Assembly: GCF_002192255.1 (NCBI RefSeq)
Contig: NZ_CP021768.1
Coordinates: 1,878,001 to 1,942,000 of the forward strand
Length of the DNA stretch: 64,000 nucleotides
Source of the DNA: Stenotrophomonas sp. WZN-1
GTDB taxonomy: Bacteria; Pseudomonadota; Gammaproteobacteria; Xanthomonadales; Xanthomonadaceae
Reading direction: 5' to 3'
Positions 8,747 through 17,473 of this stretch are shown here, one piece after another. The position numbers were made by a program, and so were the translations under genes. Position 1 is the first letter of the stretch, and every line of letters begins with the position of its first letter. The notes below the pieces were generated by a model. That model worked only from the letters and a program-made list of their open reading frames with translations, made no database searches and was not told the DNA's origin.

Positions 8747-9955
8747 TTACAGCGCCTCGAAAATACCCGCCGCGCCCATGCCGGTGCCGATGCACATGGT
8801 CACCATGCCGTACTTCTGCTGGCGACGACGCAGGCCGTGCAGCAGGGTCGCGGTACGGATCGCGCCGGTCGCACCCAGCGGATGGCCCAGAGCAATGGCG
8901 CCGCCCAGCGGGTTGACCTTGCCCGGGTCCAGGCCGCAATCGCGGATCACCGCCAGCGACTGCGCGGCGAAGGCTTCGTTGAGCTCGATCCAGTCCAGCT
9001 GGTCCTGGGTCAGGCCGGCCTGCTTCAGTGCCTTCGGGATCGCGGCGATCGGGCCGATGCCCATCACTTCCGGGCGCACGCCGGCCACCGAGAAGCTGAC
9101 GAAACGAGCGAGCGGGGTCAGGCCGTAGTCCTTGATTGCCTGCTCCGAGGCCAGCAGCACGGCGCCGGCGCCATCGCTCATCTGCGACGAGTTGCCGGCG
9201 GTGACGGTGCCGCCGAACTGGCCGTTGCGGAACACCGGGCGCAGCTTGGCCAGGCCTTCGGCCGAGGAATCCGGGCGCGGGCCTTCGTCGGTGTCGGCGA
9301 TCTTGTTGCGGGTGATGATGCGCTGGCCGTCGGCCAGGTCCGGCAGGTGCGAGACGATCTCGTACGGGCTGATCTCGTCCTTGAATTCACCGTTCTGGAT
9401 TGCGGCCATGGCCTTCTGGTGCGAGGCCAGGGCGAAGGCGTCCTGGTCTTCGCGCGAGACCTTCCACTCTTCAGCCACCTTCTCGGCGGTGATGCCCATG
9501 CCGTAGGCGATGGCGACGTGGTCGTTGTCGAACACGCTAGGCGCCATCGCGATCTTGTTGCCCATCATCGGCACCATCGACATCGACTCGGTGCCGCCGG
9601 CCAGCATCAGGTCGGCGTTGCCCAGGCGGATCGCGTCGGCGGCCTGCGCCACGGCCTGCAGGCCGGAAGAGCAGAAGCGGTTGACGGTCTGCGCCGCGAT
9701 GGTGTTCGGCAGGCCGGCCAGCAGCACGCCGATGCGCGCCACGTTCATGCCCTGCTCGGCTTCCGGCATGGCACAGCCGATGATCGCGTCATCGATGCGG
9801 TTGACGTCCACGCCCGGGGCCTGGGCGACGACGCTGCGCAGTACGTGCGCAAGCATGTCGTCGGGGCGGGTATTGCGGAACATGCCCTTGGGCGCCTTGC
9901 CAACCGGGGTACGGGTGGCGGCGACGATGTAGGCGTCCTGGATTTGCTTGGTCAT
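8747..9955 (-). CDS. Acetyl-CoA C-acyltransferase (3-ketoacyl-CoA thiolase)
   Basis: Last step of fatty-acid beta-oxidation: thiolytic cleavage of 3-ketoacyl-CoA. The 402-residue product has the active-site Cys in NRFCSSGLQA (Cys95), the GHPLGATGA histidine motif and the C-terminal CIGTGMGAAG cysteine. It lies 99 bases downstream of the bifunctional dehydrogenase/hydratase gene on the same strand; a pair of SMAG-like palindromes sits in that gap. Role is clear; FadA versus FadI naming is not decidable from sequence alone. Confidence 0.94.
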   Translation of the reverse strand: MTKQIQDAYIVAATRTPVGKAPKGMFRNTRPDDMLAHVLRSVVAQAPGVDVNRIDDAIIGCAMPEAEQGMNVARIGVLLAGLPNTIAAQTVNRFCSSGLQAVAQAADAIRLGNADLMLAGGTESMSMVPMMGNKIAMAPSVFDNDHVAIAYGMGITAEKVAEEWKVSREDQDAFALASHQKAMAAIQNGEFKDEISPYEIVSHLPDLADGQRIITRNKIADTDEGPRPDSSAEGLAKLRPVFRNGQFGGTVTAGNSSQMSDGAGAVLLASEQAIKDYGLTPLARFVSFSVAGVRPEVMGIGPIAAIPKALKQAGLTQDQLDWIELNEAFAAQSLAVIRDCGLDPGKVNPLGGAIALGHPLGATGAIRTATLLHGLRRRQQKYGMVTMCIGTGMGAAGIFEAL

Positions 9956-9985
9956 TGCGGTGATCTCTCGAATTTTTTAGCCGGA

Positions 9986-10044
9986 GTGCCGACCAACCGT
10001 CGGCACCCACCAGAGGCAGAGGAGTGCCGACCAGGGGTCGGCAC
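9986..10044. repeat. Two SMAG-like palindromes in the thiolase/dehydrogenase gap
   Basis: gtgccgac-caacc-gtcggcac at 9986-10006 and gtgccgac-caggg-gtcggcac at 10024-10044, in direct orientation. In the operon transcript they would form hairpins between two cistrons, possibly shaping differential mRNA stability. Confidence 0.7.
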
Positions 10045-10054
10045 CCGCCATCAA

Positions 10055-12427
10055 TCAGTTACGCAGCGGCTTGCCGGTCTTCAGCATGTGCGCGATGCGG
10101 GCCTGGGTCTTTTCCTGCTGGGCCAGTTCGACGAAGTGCTTGCGCTCCAGGGTCAGCAGCCACTCTTCGTCGACCAGGGTGCCGCGGTCGACCTTGCCAC
10201 CGCACAGCACGGTGGCGATGCGCTCGGCGATCTCGTAGTCGTACGGGCTGATGAAGCGGCCTTCCAGCATGTTGACCAGCATCATCTTGAAGGTGGCGAT
10301 GCCGACGTCACCGGCGACCTGGATGCGGCGTGCCGGCAGCGGCGGGCGGTAACCGGCTTCGGCCAGCGCACGGGCTTCGGCCTTGGCGATGTGCAGGGCC
10401 TCGTAACTGTTGAACACCACCTTGTCGGTGCTGCGCAGCAGGCCCAGTTCCTTGGCGTTGACCGCCGAGTTGGACACCTTGGCCATTGCCACGGTTTCGA
10501 AGGTCTTCTTCAGTTCGGCGAACACGTCACCGCCCGGGCCCGCGGCCTGCGAGGCGCGCACGGCCAGTTCCTTCAGGCCACCACCGGCCGGCAGCAGGCC
10601 GACGCCGGCCTCGACCAGGCCGATATAGCTTTCCAGGAAGGCCACGGTCTTCGCGCTGTGCATCTGGAACTCGCAGCCGCCACCCAGGGCCAGGCCGCGC
10701 ACGGCAGCCACCACCGGCACCAGCGAGTACTTGATGCGCTGGCTGGTGCGCTGGAAGTTGGCGACCATTTCTTCGAACTGGTCGACCTTGCCGGCCTGCA
10801 GCAGGCCCAGTGCACCGGCCAGATCGGCACCGGCGGAGAAGGGTTCCTTCTGCTGCCAGATCACCAGGCCCTGGAAGTCCTTCTCGGCGCGGCTGACGCA
10901 TTCCTGCAGGCCGTCCAGCACCTGGTCGGACACGGTGTTCATCTTGGTCTTGAAGCTGACCACGGCGATGCCATCACCGTCGTGCCACATGCGCAGGCCG
11001 TCGTTCTCGAACACGGTCTCGCCCGGCGCGAACTTCTCGCCCAGCAGCGGATCCGGGAAACGCTGGCGCTGATACACCGGCAGCGACGAGCGCGGCAGCT
11101 TGGCGTTGCGCGACGGGCTGTAGCTGCCTTCGGCGGCATGCACGCCGTCGCGGCCATCGAACACCCAGTCCGGCAGCGGGGCGTTGCTCATGCTCTTGCC
11201 GGCCACGATGTCATCGGCGATCCACTGCGCGACCTGCTTCCAGCCGGCGGCCTGCCAGGTTTCGAACGGGCCCAACGACCAGCCGTAGCCCCAGCGGATG
11301 GCCAGGTCGACGTCGCGCGCGGTCTCGGCGATGTCGGCCAGGTGGTAGGCGCTGTAGTGGAACAGATCGCGGAAGGTCGCCCACAGGAACTGCGCCTGCG
11401 GGTGCTGGCTCTCGCGCAGCTTCGCAAACTTCTCGGCCGGGTTTTTGATCTTCAGGATCTCGACCACTTCAGGCGCGGCAGCGCGGTCGGCCGGACGGTA
11501 GTCCTGCTTTTCCAGGTCCAGCACCACGATGTCCTTGCCGACCTTGCGGAAGATGCCGGCACCGGTCTTCTGGCCCAGTGCGCCCTTGGAAATCAGCGCG
11601 TCCAGCCACTTCGGCGACTTGAAGAACTCGTGCCATGGGTCGTTCGGCAGGGTGTCGCCCATGGTCTTGATGACGTGGGCCATGGTGTCCAGGCCGACCA
11701 CGTCGGAGGTGCGGTAGGTGGCCGACTTCGGGCGGCCGACCAGCGGGCCGGTCAGGCCGTCCACTTCATCGAAGCCCAGGCCGAACTGCTGGGTGTGGTG
11801 GATGGTCGACAGGATCGAGAACACGCCGATGCGGTTGCCGATGAAATTCGGGGTGTCCTTGGCATACACCACGCCCTTGCCCAGGGTCGTGACCAGGAAT
11901 TCTTCCAGGCCTTCCAGCACGGCGGCGTCGGTGGTGGTGGCCGGGATCAGCTCGGCCAGGTGCATGTAGCGCGGCGGGTTGAAGAAGTGCACGCCGCAGA
12001 AGCGGTGGCGCAGCTGCTCGGGCAGCACGTCGGCCAGCTTGTTGATGCCCAGGCCCGAGGTGTTGGAGGCCAGCACGGCGTGGTCGGCCACGAACGGCGC
12101 GATCTTCTTGTACAGGTCCTGCTTCCAGTCCATGCGCTCGGCGATGGCCTCGATGATCAGGTCGCAGTCCTTCAGCTGCTCCAGGCCGGACTCGTAGTTG
12201 GCCGGGGTGATGGCTTCAGCCAGCAACTTGCTGGCCAGCGGCGCGGGGCTCAGCTTGCCCAGGTTGGCGATCGCCTTCAGCACGATGCCGTCGGCCGGGC
12301 CTTCCTTGGCGGGCAGGTCGAACAGCACGGTGTCGACGCCAGCGTTGGTGAGGTGGGCAGCGATCTGGGCACCCATGACGCCGGCACCCAGCACGGCGGC
12401 GCGGCGGACTAGCAGGGAATTGGACAT
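10055..12427 (-). CDS. Bifunctional 3-hydroxyacyl-CoA dehydrogenase / enoyl-CoA hydratase (FadN-like)
   Basis: Carries out the hydration and NAD-dependent dehydrogenation steps of beta-oxidation. In this 790-residue protein the dehydrogenase comes first (Rossmann motif AVLGAGVMGAQIA at 11-23, then NTSGLGINKLA and GVHFFNPP), and the crotonase fold is C-terminal (SAGADLAGAL and ALGGGCEFQ with the oxyanion glycines). This order is opposite to E. coli FadB, which is hydratase-first, and matches Bacillus FadN in order and length. It starts 39 bases after the TetR stop and precedes the thiolase. Confidence 0.92.
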   Translation of the reverse strand: MSNSLLVRRAAVLGAGVMGAQIAAHLTNAGVDTVLFDLPAKEGPADGIVLKAIANLGKLSPAPLASKLLAEAITPANYESGLEQLKDCDLIIEAIAERMDWKQDLYKKIAPFVADHAVLASNTSGLGINKLADVLPEQLRHRFCGVHFFNPPRYMHLAELIPATTTDAAVLEGLEEFLVTTLGKGVVYAKDTPNFIGNRIGVFSILSTIHHTQQFGLGFDEVDGLTGPLVGRPKSATYRTSDVVGLDTMAHVIKTMGDTLPNDPWHEFFKSPKWLDALISKGALGQKTGAGIFRKVGKDIVVLDLEKQDYRPADRAAAPEVVEILKIKNPAEKFAKLRESQHPQAQFLWATFRDLFHYSAYHLADIAETARDVDLAIRWGYGWSLGPFETWQAAGWKQVAQWIADDIVAGKSMSNAPLPDWVFDGRDGVHAAEGSYSPSRNAKLPRSSLPVYQRQRFPDPLLGEKFAPGETVFENDGLRMWHDGDGIAVVSFKTKMNTVSDQVLDGLQECVSRAEKDFQGLVIWQQKEPFSAGADLAGALGLLQAGKVDQFEEMVANFQRTSQRIKYSLVPVVAAVRGLALGGGCEFQMHSAKTVAFLESYIGLVEAGVGLLPAGGGLKELAVRASQAAGPGGDVFAELKKTFETVAMAKVSNSAVNAKELGLLRSTDKVVFNSYEALHIAKAEARALAEAGYRPPLPARRIQVAGDVGIATFKMMLVNMLEGRFISPYDYEIAERIATVLCGGKVDRGTLVDEEWLLTLERKHFVELAQQEKTQARIAHMLKTGKPLRN

Positions 12428-12466
12428 GGTGTAGGGCCTTTGTTGGTCAGCAGTTACTGGGTGGAA

Positions 12467-13120
12467 TCAAAGGGAAGCGGGCAGGGCGCTGGCGCGAGCG
12501 GCGGCGCGGAACCCGGCTTCGGCGAAATGGATCAGTTCGTGGGCGGCATGGGCACGATGCGCCGCTTCGGTGACACCGGCGGGACGCTTGATCAGCCCGA
12601 AGTCGGCCATGGCGTAGGTGAGCGAGCCGGCCAGGAAGTCCAGGCGCCAGTACAGCTCTTCCTTGCTCAGGTCGGGCACGCACTCGCCGATGGCCTTGCC
12701 GAACGCGCGCAGCACGTGGCCGTAGTGGTCGGACAGGAACTTGCGCAGGTTGTCGTTCTTCTCGGCGTAGGCGCGGGCGATCACGCGCACGAAGGCGCCG
12801 CCGTTCTGGCGGTCCTGGGCCAGCGCCAGTGCCGGCTCGACGAAGGCGGCCAGCACCGGGCGCAACTGCCCGGGGTGTTCGCTGCGGGCGCGTTCGAGCT
12901 GCGACAGGCGGGCGCCGGTCATCTCGTCCATGCGGCGGCGGAACACCTCGTTGACCAGGTTTTCCTTGGAGCCGAAGTGGTAGTTGACCGCAGCGATGTT
13001 GACGTCGGCCTGGCTGGTCACCTGGCGCAGCGAGGTGCCGGCGAAGCCGTGCTGTGCGAACAGCTCCTCGGCCGCGCCGAGGATGCGGTCCTTGGTCGAG
13101 AAGTGGGCGGGTTTGGCCAT
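12467..13120 (-). CDS. TetR-family regulator, PsrA-like
   Basis: A 217-residue TetR repressor. The N-terminal helix-turn-helix (about residues 10-55) reads DRILGAAEELFAQHGFAGTS and then VNIAAVNYHFGSKENLV, very like Pseudomonas PsrA, the fatty-acid-responsive regulator of beta-oxidation genes. The C-terminal ligand domain is alpha-helical. The ATG at 13118-13120 (MAKPAHFS) was preferred over upstream starts because an aagg box precedes it and the upstream residues are not TetR-like. It heads the minus-strand fad genes; a PsrA-type palindrome lies in its promoter, so autorepression and fatty-acid induction are likely. Confidence 0.88.
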   Translation of the reverse strand: MAKPAHFSTKDRILGAAEELFAQHGFAGTSLRQVTSQADVNIAAVNYHFGSKENLVNEVFRRRMDEMTGARLSQLERARSEHPGQLRPVLAAFVEPALALAQDRQNGGAFVRVIARAYAEKNDNLRKFLSDHYGHVLRAFGKAIGECVPDLSKEELYWRLDFLAGSLTYAMADFGLIKRPAGVTEAAHRAHAAHELIHFAEAGFRAAARASALPASL

Positions 13121-13136
13121 CGGCGGGCGGACCTTA

Positions 13137-13154
13137 ATCAAACGATTGTTTGAT
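13137..13154 (-). promoter_or_regulatory. PsrA-type operator upstream of the TetR gene
   Basis: Palindrome atcaaac-gatt-gtttgat, 7-bp arms with 4-base spacer. Its core CAAAC-N4-GTTTG fits the published PsrA consensus (G/C)AAAC-N2-4-GTTT(G/C). On the minus strand a TAGTAT -10-like hexamer sits immediately before it, so a bound repressor would cover the transcription start. Confidence 0.75.
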
Positions 13155-13251
13155 ACTAGGACCAGACGGTACCGTATGGCATTTTGCAGTGCAGCAAAAA
13201 TGGACCGGACGGTCAGAATCCGCTCAGGTGGGTGAATGGGGCAGGCCTGAA

Positions 13252-13324
13252 CCTGTAGAGCCGAGCCCACGCTCGGCTGCTCTTCGGCCAAAAGGCCAGC
13301 CGAGCATGGGCTCGGCTCTACAGG
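13252..13324. repeat. SMAG-like inverted dimer
   Basis: Arms cctgtagagccgagccca (13252-13269) and tgggctcggctctacagg (13307-13324) are perfect inverted copies, each carrying the GTAG/CTAC tag and an internal cggctg/cagccg match. It lies between the divergent psrA-like gene and ndk. Confidence 0.85.
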
Positions 13325-13363
13325 AGAGGCGGTGACCCTCTACCACCACGCCGCGATATCTTT

Positions 13364-13420
13364 TACAATCCGCGCACGTTTATCAGGCTAAGCCCGCGTT
13401 TCGACGCGGCTTTTTTTTTG
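13364..13420 (+). promoter_or_regulatory. ndk upstream promoter with early hairpin terminator
   Basis: A TACAAT -10 hexamer (13364-13369) is followed, about 20 bases after the expected start, by the hairpin agcccgcgt-ttcg-acgcggct (13391-13411) and nine T (13411-13419). Transcripts starting here would meet a strong intrinsic terminator before ndk, giving an RNA of about 45 bases. The -35 match is poor, so the promoter part is less certain than the terminator. Confidence 0.6.
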
Positions 13421-13465
13421 TTACCCTTCGGGCCATCAGCGGCCCGATTCCATTGGAGACATCCC

Positions 13466-13891
13466 ATGGCGCTGGAGCGCACCCTTTCGATCATCAAGCC
13501 GGACGCCGTTGCCAAGAACGTCATCGGCGAAATCTACGCCCGCTTCGAGAAGGCCGGCCTGAAGGTCGTGGCCGCCAAGTACAAGCAGCTGTCGCGCCGT
13601 GAAGCCGAAGGCTTCTACGCCGTGCACCGCGAGCGTCCGTTCTTCAACGCGCTGGTCGAGTTCATGATCTCCGGCCCGGTGATGATCCAGGCCCTGGAAG
13701 GCGAGAACGCCGTCCTGGCCCACCGCGACCTGCTGGGCGCCACCAACCCGAAGGAAGCCGCGCCGGGCACCATCCGCGCCGACTTCGCCGAATCCATCGA
13801 TGCCAACGCCGCCCACGGCTCGGACTCGGTCGAGAATGCCGCGATTGAAATCGCCTACTTCTTCGCCGCCACCGAAGTCGTTTCGCGCTGA
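13466..13891 (+). CDS. ndk: Nucleoside diphosphate kinase
   Basis: Transfers the gamma phosphate of ATP to NDPs through a phospho-histidine. The 141-residue protein begins [15 protein letters not shown], has the [11 protein letters not shown] segment and the active-site His in NAAHGSDS (about residue 117). The ATG at 13466 is preceded by ggagacatccc. It is followed after 10 bases by rlmN. Confidence 0.97.
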   Translation: MALERTLSIIKPDAVAKNVIGEIYARFEKAGLKVVAAKYKQLSRREAEGFYAVHRERPFFNALVEFMISGPVMIQALEGENAVLAHRDLLGATNPKEAAPGTIRADFAESIDANAAHGSDSVENAAIEIAYFFAATEVVSR

Positions 13892-13901
13892 GAGTAATGC
13901 C

Positions 13902-15107
13902 GTGAACGAGGTCGTACAGTCCCCCGCCATCCAGCCGCTGCCGAAGTCGGCACCCACGGCTGGCAAGCAGAACCTGCTCGACCTCGATCGCGCGGGCCTG
14001 GAGAAGTTCTTCGTCGAGGTTCTTGGCGAGAAGAAGTTCCGTGCCCATCAGGTGATGAAGTGGATCCACCATCGCTACGTCACCGACTTCGATGAAATGA
14101 CCGACCTCGGCAAGGTCCTGCGCGCCAAGCTGCAGGCCCATGCCGAGGTGCTGGTTCCCAACATCGTGTTCGACAAGCCCTCCGCCGACGGCACCCACAA
14201 GTGGCTGCTGGCGATGGGCGTGGATGGCAAGAACGCCATCGAGACCGTGTACATCCCCGACAAGACCCGCGGCACGCTGTGCGTGTCCTCGCAGGTCGGT
14301 TGCGGCCTGAACTGCACGTTCTGCTCCACCGCCACGCAGGGCTTCAACCGCAACCTGACCACCGCCGAGATCATCGGCCAGGTGTGGGTTGCCGCACGCC
14401 ATCTGGGCAACGTGCCGCACCAGATGCGCCGCCTCACCAACGTGGTGATGATGGGCATGGGCGAGCCGCTGATGAATTTCGACAACGTCGTGCGCGCCAT
14501 GAGCGTGATGCGCGACGACCTGGGCTACGGCCTGGCCAACAAGCGCGTGACCCTGTCGACCTCCGGCCTGGTGCCGCAGATCGACCGCCTGTCCGCCGAA
14601 AGCGACGTGTCGCTGGCGGTGTCGCTGCACGCGCCGAACGATGCGCTGCGCGAAACCCTGGTGCCGCTCAACAAGAAGTATCCGATCGCCGAGCTGATGG
14701 CCTCGTGCGCACGCTACCTGCGCGCCAACAAGCGCCGCGAATCGGTCACCTTCGAATACACCCTGATGAAGGGCATCAACGACAAGCCCGAGCATGCACG
14801 TGAGCTGGCCCGCCTGATGCGCCAGTTCGACAACGCGGTGCAGGCCAAGGACTCGGGCAAGGTCAACCTGATCCCGTTCAACCCGTTCCCGGGTACCCGC
14901 TACGAGCGTTCGGAAGAAGCGCACATCCGTGCCTTCCAGAAGATCCTGCTCGACAGCAACGTGCTGACCATGGTCCGCCGCACCCGTGGCGACGACATCG
15001 ACGCCGCCTGTGGCCAGCTCAAGGGCCAGGTGATGGACCGGACCCGCCGCCAGGCGGAGTTCAACAAGACGCTGCAGGCGGGGAAGGGGAGCGATGCCGC
15101 GGCCTGA
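13902..15107 (+). CDS. rlmN: Dual-specificity 23S rRNA/tRNA adenine-C2 methyltransferase RlmN
   Basis: Radical-SAM methylase of A2503 in 23S rRNA and A37 of some tRNAs. The 401-residue protein carries the [4Fe-4S] motif C134-GLN-C138-TF-C141 and the late methyl-transfer Cys in DAACGQLKG. The start is the GTG at 13902 (MNEVVQSP), with gagagtaa just upstream and a length equal to the family; a longer frame exists upstream but overlaps ndk. The ndk-rlmN-pilW order is typical for the group. Confidence 0.96.
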   Translation: MNEVVQSPAIQPLPKSAPTAGKQNLLDLDRAGLEKFFVEVLGEKKFRAHQVMKWIHHRYVTDFDEMTDLGKVLRAKLQAHAEVLVPNIVFDKPSADGTHKWLLAMGVDGKNAIETVYIPDKTRGTLCVSSQVGCGLNCTFCSTATQGFNRNLTTAEIIGQVWVAARHLGNVPHQMRRLTNVVMMGMGEPLMNFDNVVRAMSVMRDDLGYGLANKRVTLSTSGLVPQIDRLSAESDVSLAVSLHAPNDALRETLVPLNKKYPIAELMASCARYLRANKRRESVTFEYTLMKGINDKPEHARELARLMRQFDNAVQAKDSGKVNLIPFNPFPGTRYERSEEAHIRAFQKILLDSNVLTMVRRTRGDDIDAACGQLKGQVMDRTRRQAEFNKTLQAGKGSDAAA

Positions 15108-15879
15108 CCGCCTCTGGCTGGTGCTTCTCGCAGGCGTGCTGGCCGTTGTGGTCGGCGGCTGCAAATCCCACCCCAAGGCCAAGCTCGGGCCGAGCCAGGC
15201 GCCGGTCTATTCGGTGGGTGACCCGGAAAGCGTGCGGCGCGAAGTGCGCTGGCGCGACCTGTTGACCCTGGCGACCCGCGACATGCAGGTCGGCAATCTC
15301 GACGCCGCCGAGCGCAAGGTGCGCGAAGCATTGAAGCTGGCGCCCGAGGCCCCCGATGCGCTGGTGCTGCAGGCCGGCATCGATGACCGTCGTGGCCGCA
15401 CCCGCCAGGCGGGCGAGAATTTCCGCAAGGCCGCCGAGCTGGCGCCGCAGCGCGGCGACGTGCTCAACAACTACGGGGCCTGGCTGTGCCAGCAGGGCCA
15501 GCCGGCCGAATCGCTGGTCTGGTTCGACCGGGCGCTGCAGGCGCCGGGCTATGCCACTCCGGGCGAGGCGCAGGCCAATGCCGGCAGCTGCGCACTGGAC
15601 GCGGGCCAGCTCGAACGTGCCGAACGCGACCTGCGTGCGGCCCTCGTCGCGGCGCCGGCCAACCCGGTCGCGCTGGAGTCGATGGCCCAGCTGAGCTTCC
15701 GCCAGGGCCGCTACATGGAGGCCCGGGCCTTCGCCGAACGTAGGATTGCGGCTGCACCCGCAACGCGTTCCGTGTTACAACTTGCGTCTCAAATCGAAGC
15801 GAGGCTGGGCGATCGGGCGGCATCTGATCGCTATCTGCAGCGGATTCGACAGGAATTTCCGCAGGAAGCGGGCTCCTAA
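15094..15879 (+). CDS. pilW: Type IV pilus biogenesis/stability lipoprotein PilW (PilF)
   Basis: Outer-membrane lipoprotein pilotin needed for secretin (PilQ) assembly and pilus stability. The 261-residue product has a signal peptide ending in VVVGGCKS (lipidated Cys23) and then TPR helices over about residues 50-230, including the [17 protein letters not shown] helix pair typical of PilW. It overlaps rlmN by 14 bases, so translation is coupled. Confidence 0.93.
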   Translation: MPRPDRLWLVLLAGVLAVVVGGCKSHPKAKLGPSQAPVYSVGDPESVRREVRWRDLLTLATRDMQVGNLDAAERKVREALKLAPEAPDALVLQAGIDDRRGRTRQAGENFRKAAELAPQRGDVLNNYGAWLCQQGQPAESLVWFDRALQAPGYATPGEAQANAGSCALDAGQLERAERDLRAALVAAPANPVALESMAQLSFRQGRYMEARAFAERRIAAAPATRSVLQLASQIEARLGDRAASDRYLQRIRQEFPQEAGS

Positions 15880-15897
15880 CTCCAGGGTTGATGCATT

Positions 15898-16770
15898 GTG
15901 ATTGATGACCAGACTGTGAGCGCTCTCGAGACTGCGGCCGGCTGCGGCACCCGCCTGCGCCAGGCCCGCGAAGCGGCCGGACTGACCCTCGAAGATGTCG
16001 GCTCGCGCCTGCGCATGCCGGTCCAGGTGGTCAAGTCGCTGGAAGAGGAACAATGGCAGAAGCTGGGGGCGCCGGTGTTCGTGCGCGGCCAGCTGCGCAG
16101 CTACGCGCGCCTGCTGGACGTGGACGTGGGCCAGCTGCTGGAACAGGCCCAGGTCGGCCCGGTGGTTCCGCCCACGCTGGTCAGCCATACCCATACCCCG
16201 CGTGCGCGCCGCATCGCCGAGAACCTCGGCCGGCGCGTGCTGTACGTCGGCATCACCGCCGTGCTGGCCGTGCCGGTGTGGTTCGCCACCCGTGGCCACT
16301 TCGACGGCAGTGCCACCCCGTCGCCGAGCACCGCCTCGCTGGACGTGATCCCGGCCGCCGTGCCGGTCACCCCGTCCGCGGCCGGTGCCGAGGCTGTCGC
16401 GCCGGCCGAAGCGGCCACTGCCCCGGCCAGCAAGCCGGCGGCGACCCCGTACGTGGCCTCGTTGGCCCCGGTGCCGCGCCCGGCGCCGGCACCGGCGGCT
16501 GCCGGCAACGCGCTGGAAATGCAGTTCAGCGGCGACAGCTGGGTCGACATCGGGGGGCCGGACGGCAGTACTGTCGAGAAGGCGCTGATCAAGTCCGGCG
16601 AGACCCGCAGCTTCACGCCGGGCCAGGTGACCCGGGTGACCCTGGGCAACGCCTCGGCGGTCCAGGTTCAGCAGAACGGCGCTATCGTCGATCTGACCCC
16701 CTACCAGCGAGCCAACGTGGCACGCTTTCAGGTATCCTCTGAAGGCTCCGTAGTCCCGGTTTCGCACTGA
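15898..16770 (+). CDS. rodZ: Cytoskeleton protein RodZ
   Basis: Bitopic inner-membrane protein that links MreB to the elongasome. Residues about 15-85 form a cytoplasmic Xre-like helix-turn-helix (GTRLRQAREAAGLTLEDVGS), one membrane segment follows near 112-130 (VLYVGITAVLAVPVWF), then an Ala/Pro-rich periplasmic linker and a C-terminal DUF4115 domain (SWVDIGGPDG). The start is GTG at 15898; the only nearby ATG (15891) runs into a stop within five codons. It lies 18 bases after pilW. Confidence 0.94.
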   Translation: MIDDQTVSALETAAGCGTRLRQAREAAGLTLEDVGSRLRMPVQVVKSLEEEQWQKLGAPVFVRGQLRSYARLLDVDVGQLLEQAQVGPVVPPTLVSHTHTPRARRIAENLGRRVLYVGITAVLAVPVWFATRGHFDGSATPSPSTASLDVIPAAVPVTPSAAGAEAVAPAEAATAPASKPAATPYVASLAPVPRPAPAPAAAGNALEMQFSGDSWVDIGGPDGSTVEKALIKSGETRSFTPGQVTRVTLGNASAVQVQQNGAIVDLTPYQRANVARFQVSSEGSVVPVSH

Positions 16771-16834
16771 GGCGCGGTTTCACCACCTTCGATAATCCCA
16801 ATGGTCCCTCCCGACGGGCGGGGCGAGAGTACGC

Positions 16835-17473
16835 ATGGCGATCGACGATCTGCTCGACGAGCACGAACAAAGTGAACGCGTCCGCAGCTGGCTGCGGAAG
16901 AATGGCGCCAGCATCCTCGGTGGCGTAGTCATCGCCATCGGTGCCATTGCCGGTTGGCAGTGGTACCAGAAGGATCAGGGCGGCAAGCTGGCCTCGGCCA
17001 ATGTCGAGTACCAGAAGGCCCTGCAGGGCCTGCAGCAGAACAAGCTTGACGACGCCGCCAAGGCGGTCAAGGCGCTCGAAGCCGGCCCGTCCAGCATCTA
17101 CGGCGACCTCGCGGCGCTGCAGCTGGCCAAGGCCCAGGTCGACGCCGGCAAGAACGAAGAGGCACTGGCCACCCTGCGCAATGTGAAGGTCGAAGGTGAC
17201 CTGCAGCGCGTGGTCGACCAGCGTGTGGCCCGCCTGCTGGTGGCCACCGGCAAGAGCGACGAGGCGATCAAGCTGCTGGGCAGCGCCACCGACAGCAGCA
17301 GCCTGGAAATCCATGGCGATGCGCTGATGGCGCAGGGCAAGCGTGACGACGCCCGTGCACAGTACGAGAAGGCGCTGAAGACGCTGGACGTGGCAGCGCC
17401 GCAGCGGCGCCTGCTGGAAACCAAGGTTATGGACGCCGGCGGCACCGTCGCCGCCCCTGCGGAGTCGGTTTGA
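16835..17473 (+). CDS. yfgM: YfgM-like TPR membrane protein
   Basis: In E. coli YfgM is an ancillary SecYEG-PpiD subunit encoded just before bamB. This 212-residue protein has the same design: short cytoplasmic start (MAIDDLLDEHEQSERVRSW), one membrane helix (about 28-45, GASILGGVVIAIGAIAGW) and periplasmic TPR helices. The stop overlaps the bamB ATG by one base. Assignment rests on architecture and the yfgM-bamB-der order. Confidence 0.9.
   Translation: MAIDDLLDEHEQSERVRSWLRKNGASILGGVVIAIGAIAGWQWYQKDQGGKLASANVEYQKALQGLQQNKLDDAAKAVKALEAGPSSIYGDLAALQLAKAQVDAGKNEEALATLRNVKVEGDLQRVVDQRVARLLVATGKSDEAIKLLGSATDSSSLEIHGDALMAQGKRDDARAQYEKALKTLDVAAPQRRLLETKVMDAGGTVAAPAESV

Noticed and set aside
8837..12412. 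A very long open frame (about 1190 codons) on the plus strand
   Set aside because: It is antisense to the dehydrogenase and thiolase genes; the product is His/Gln/Val-rich low-complexity typical of shadow frames in high-GC DNA.
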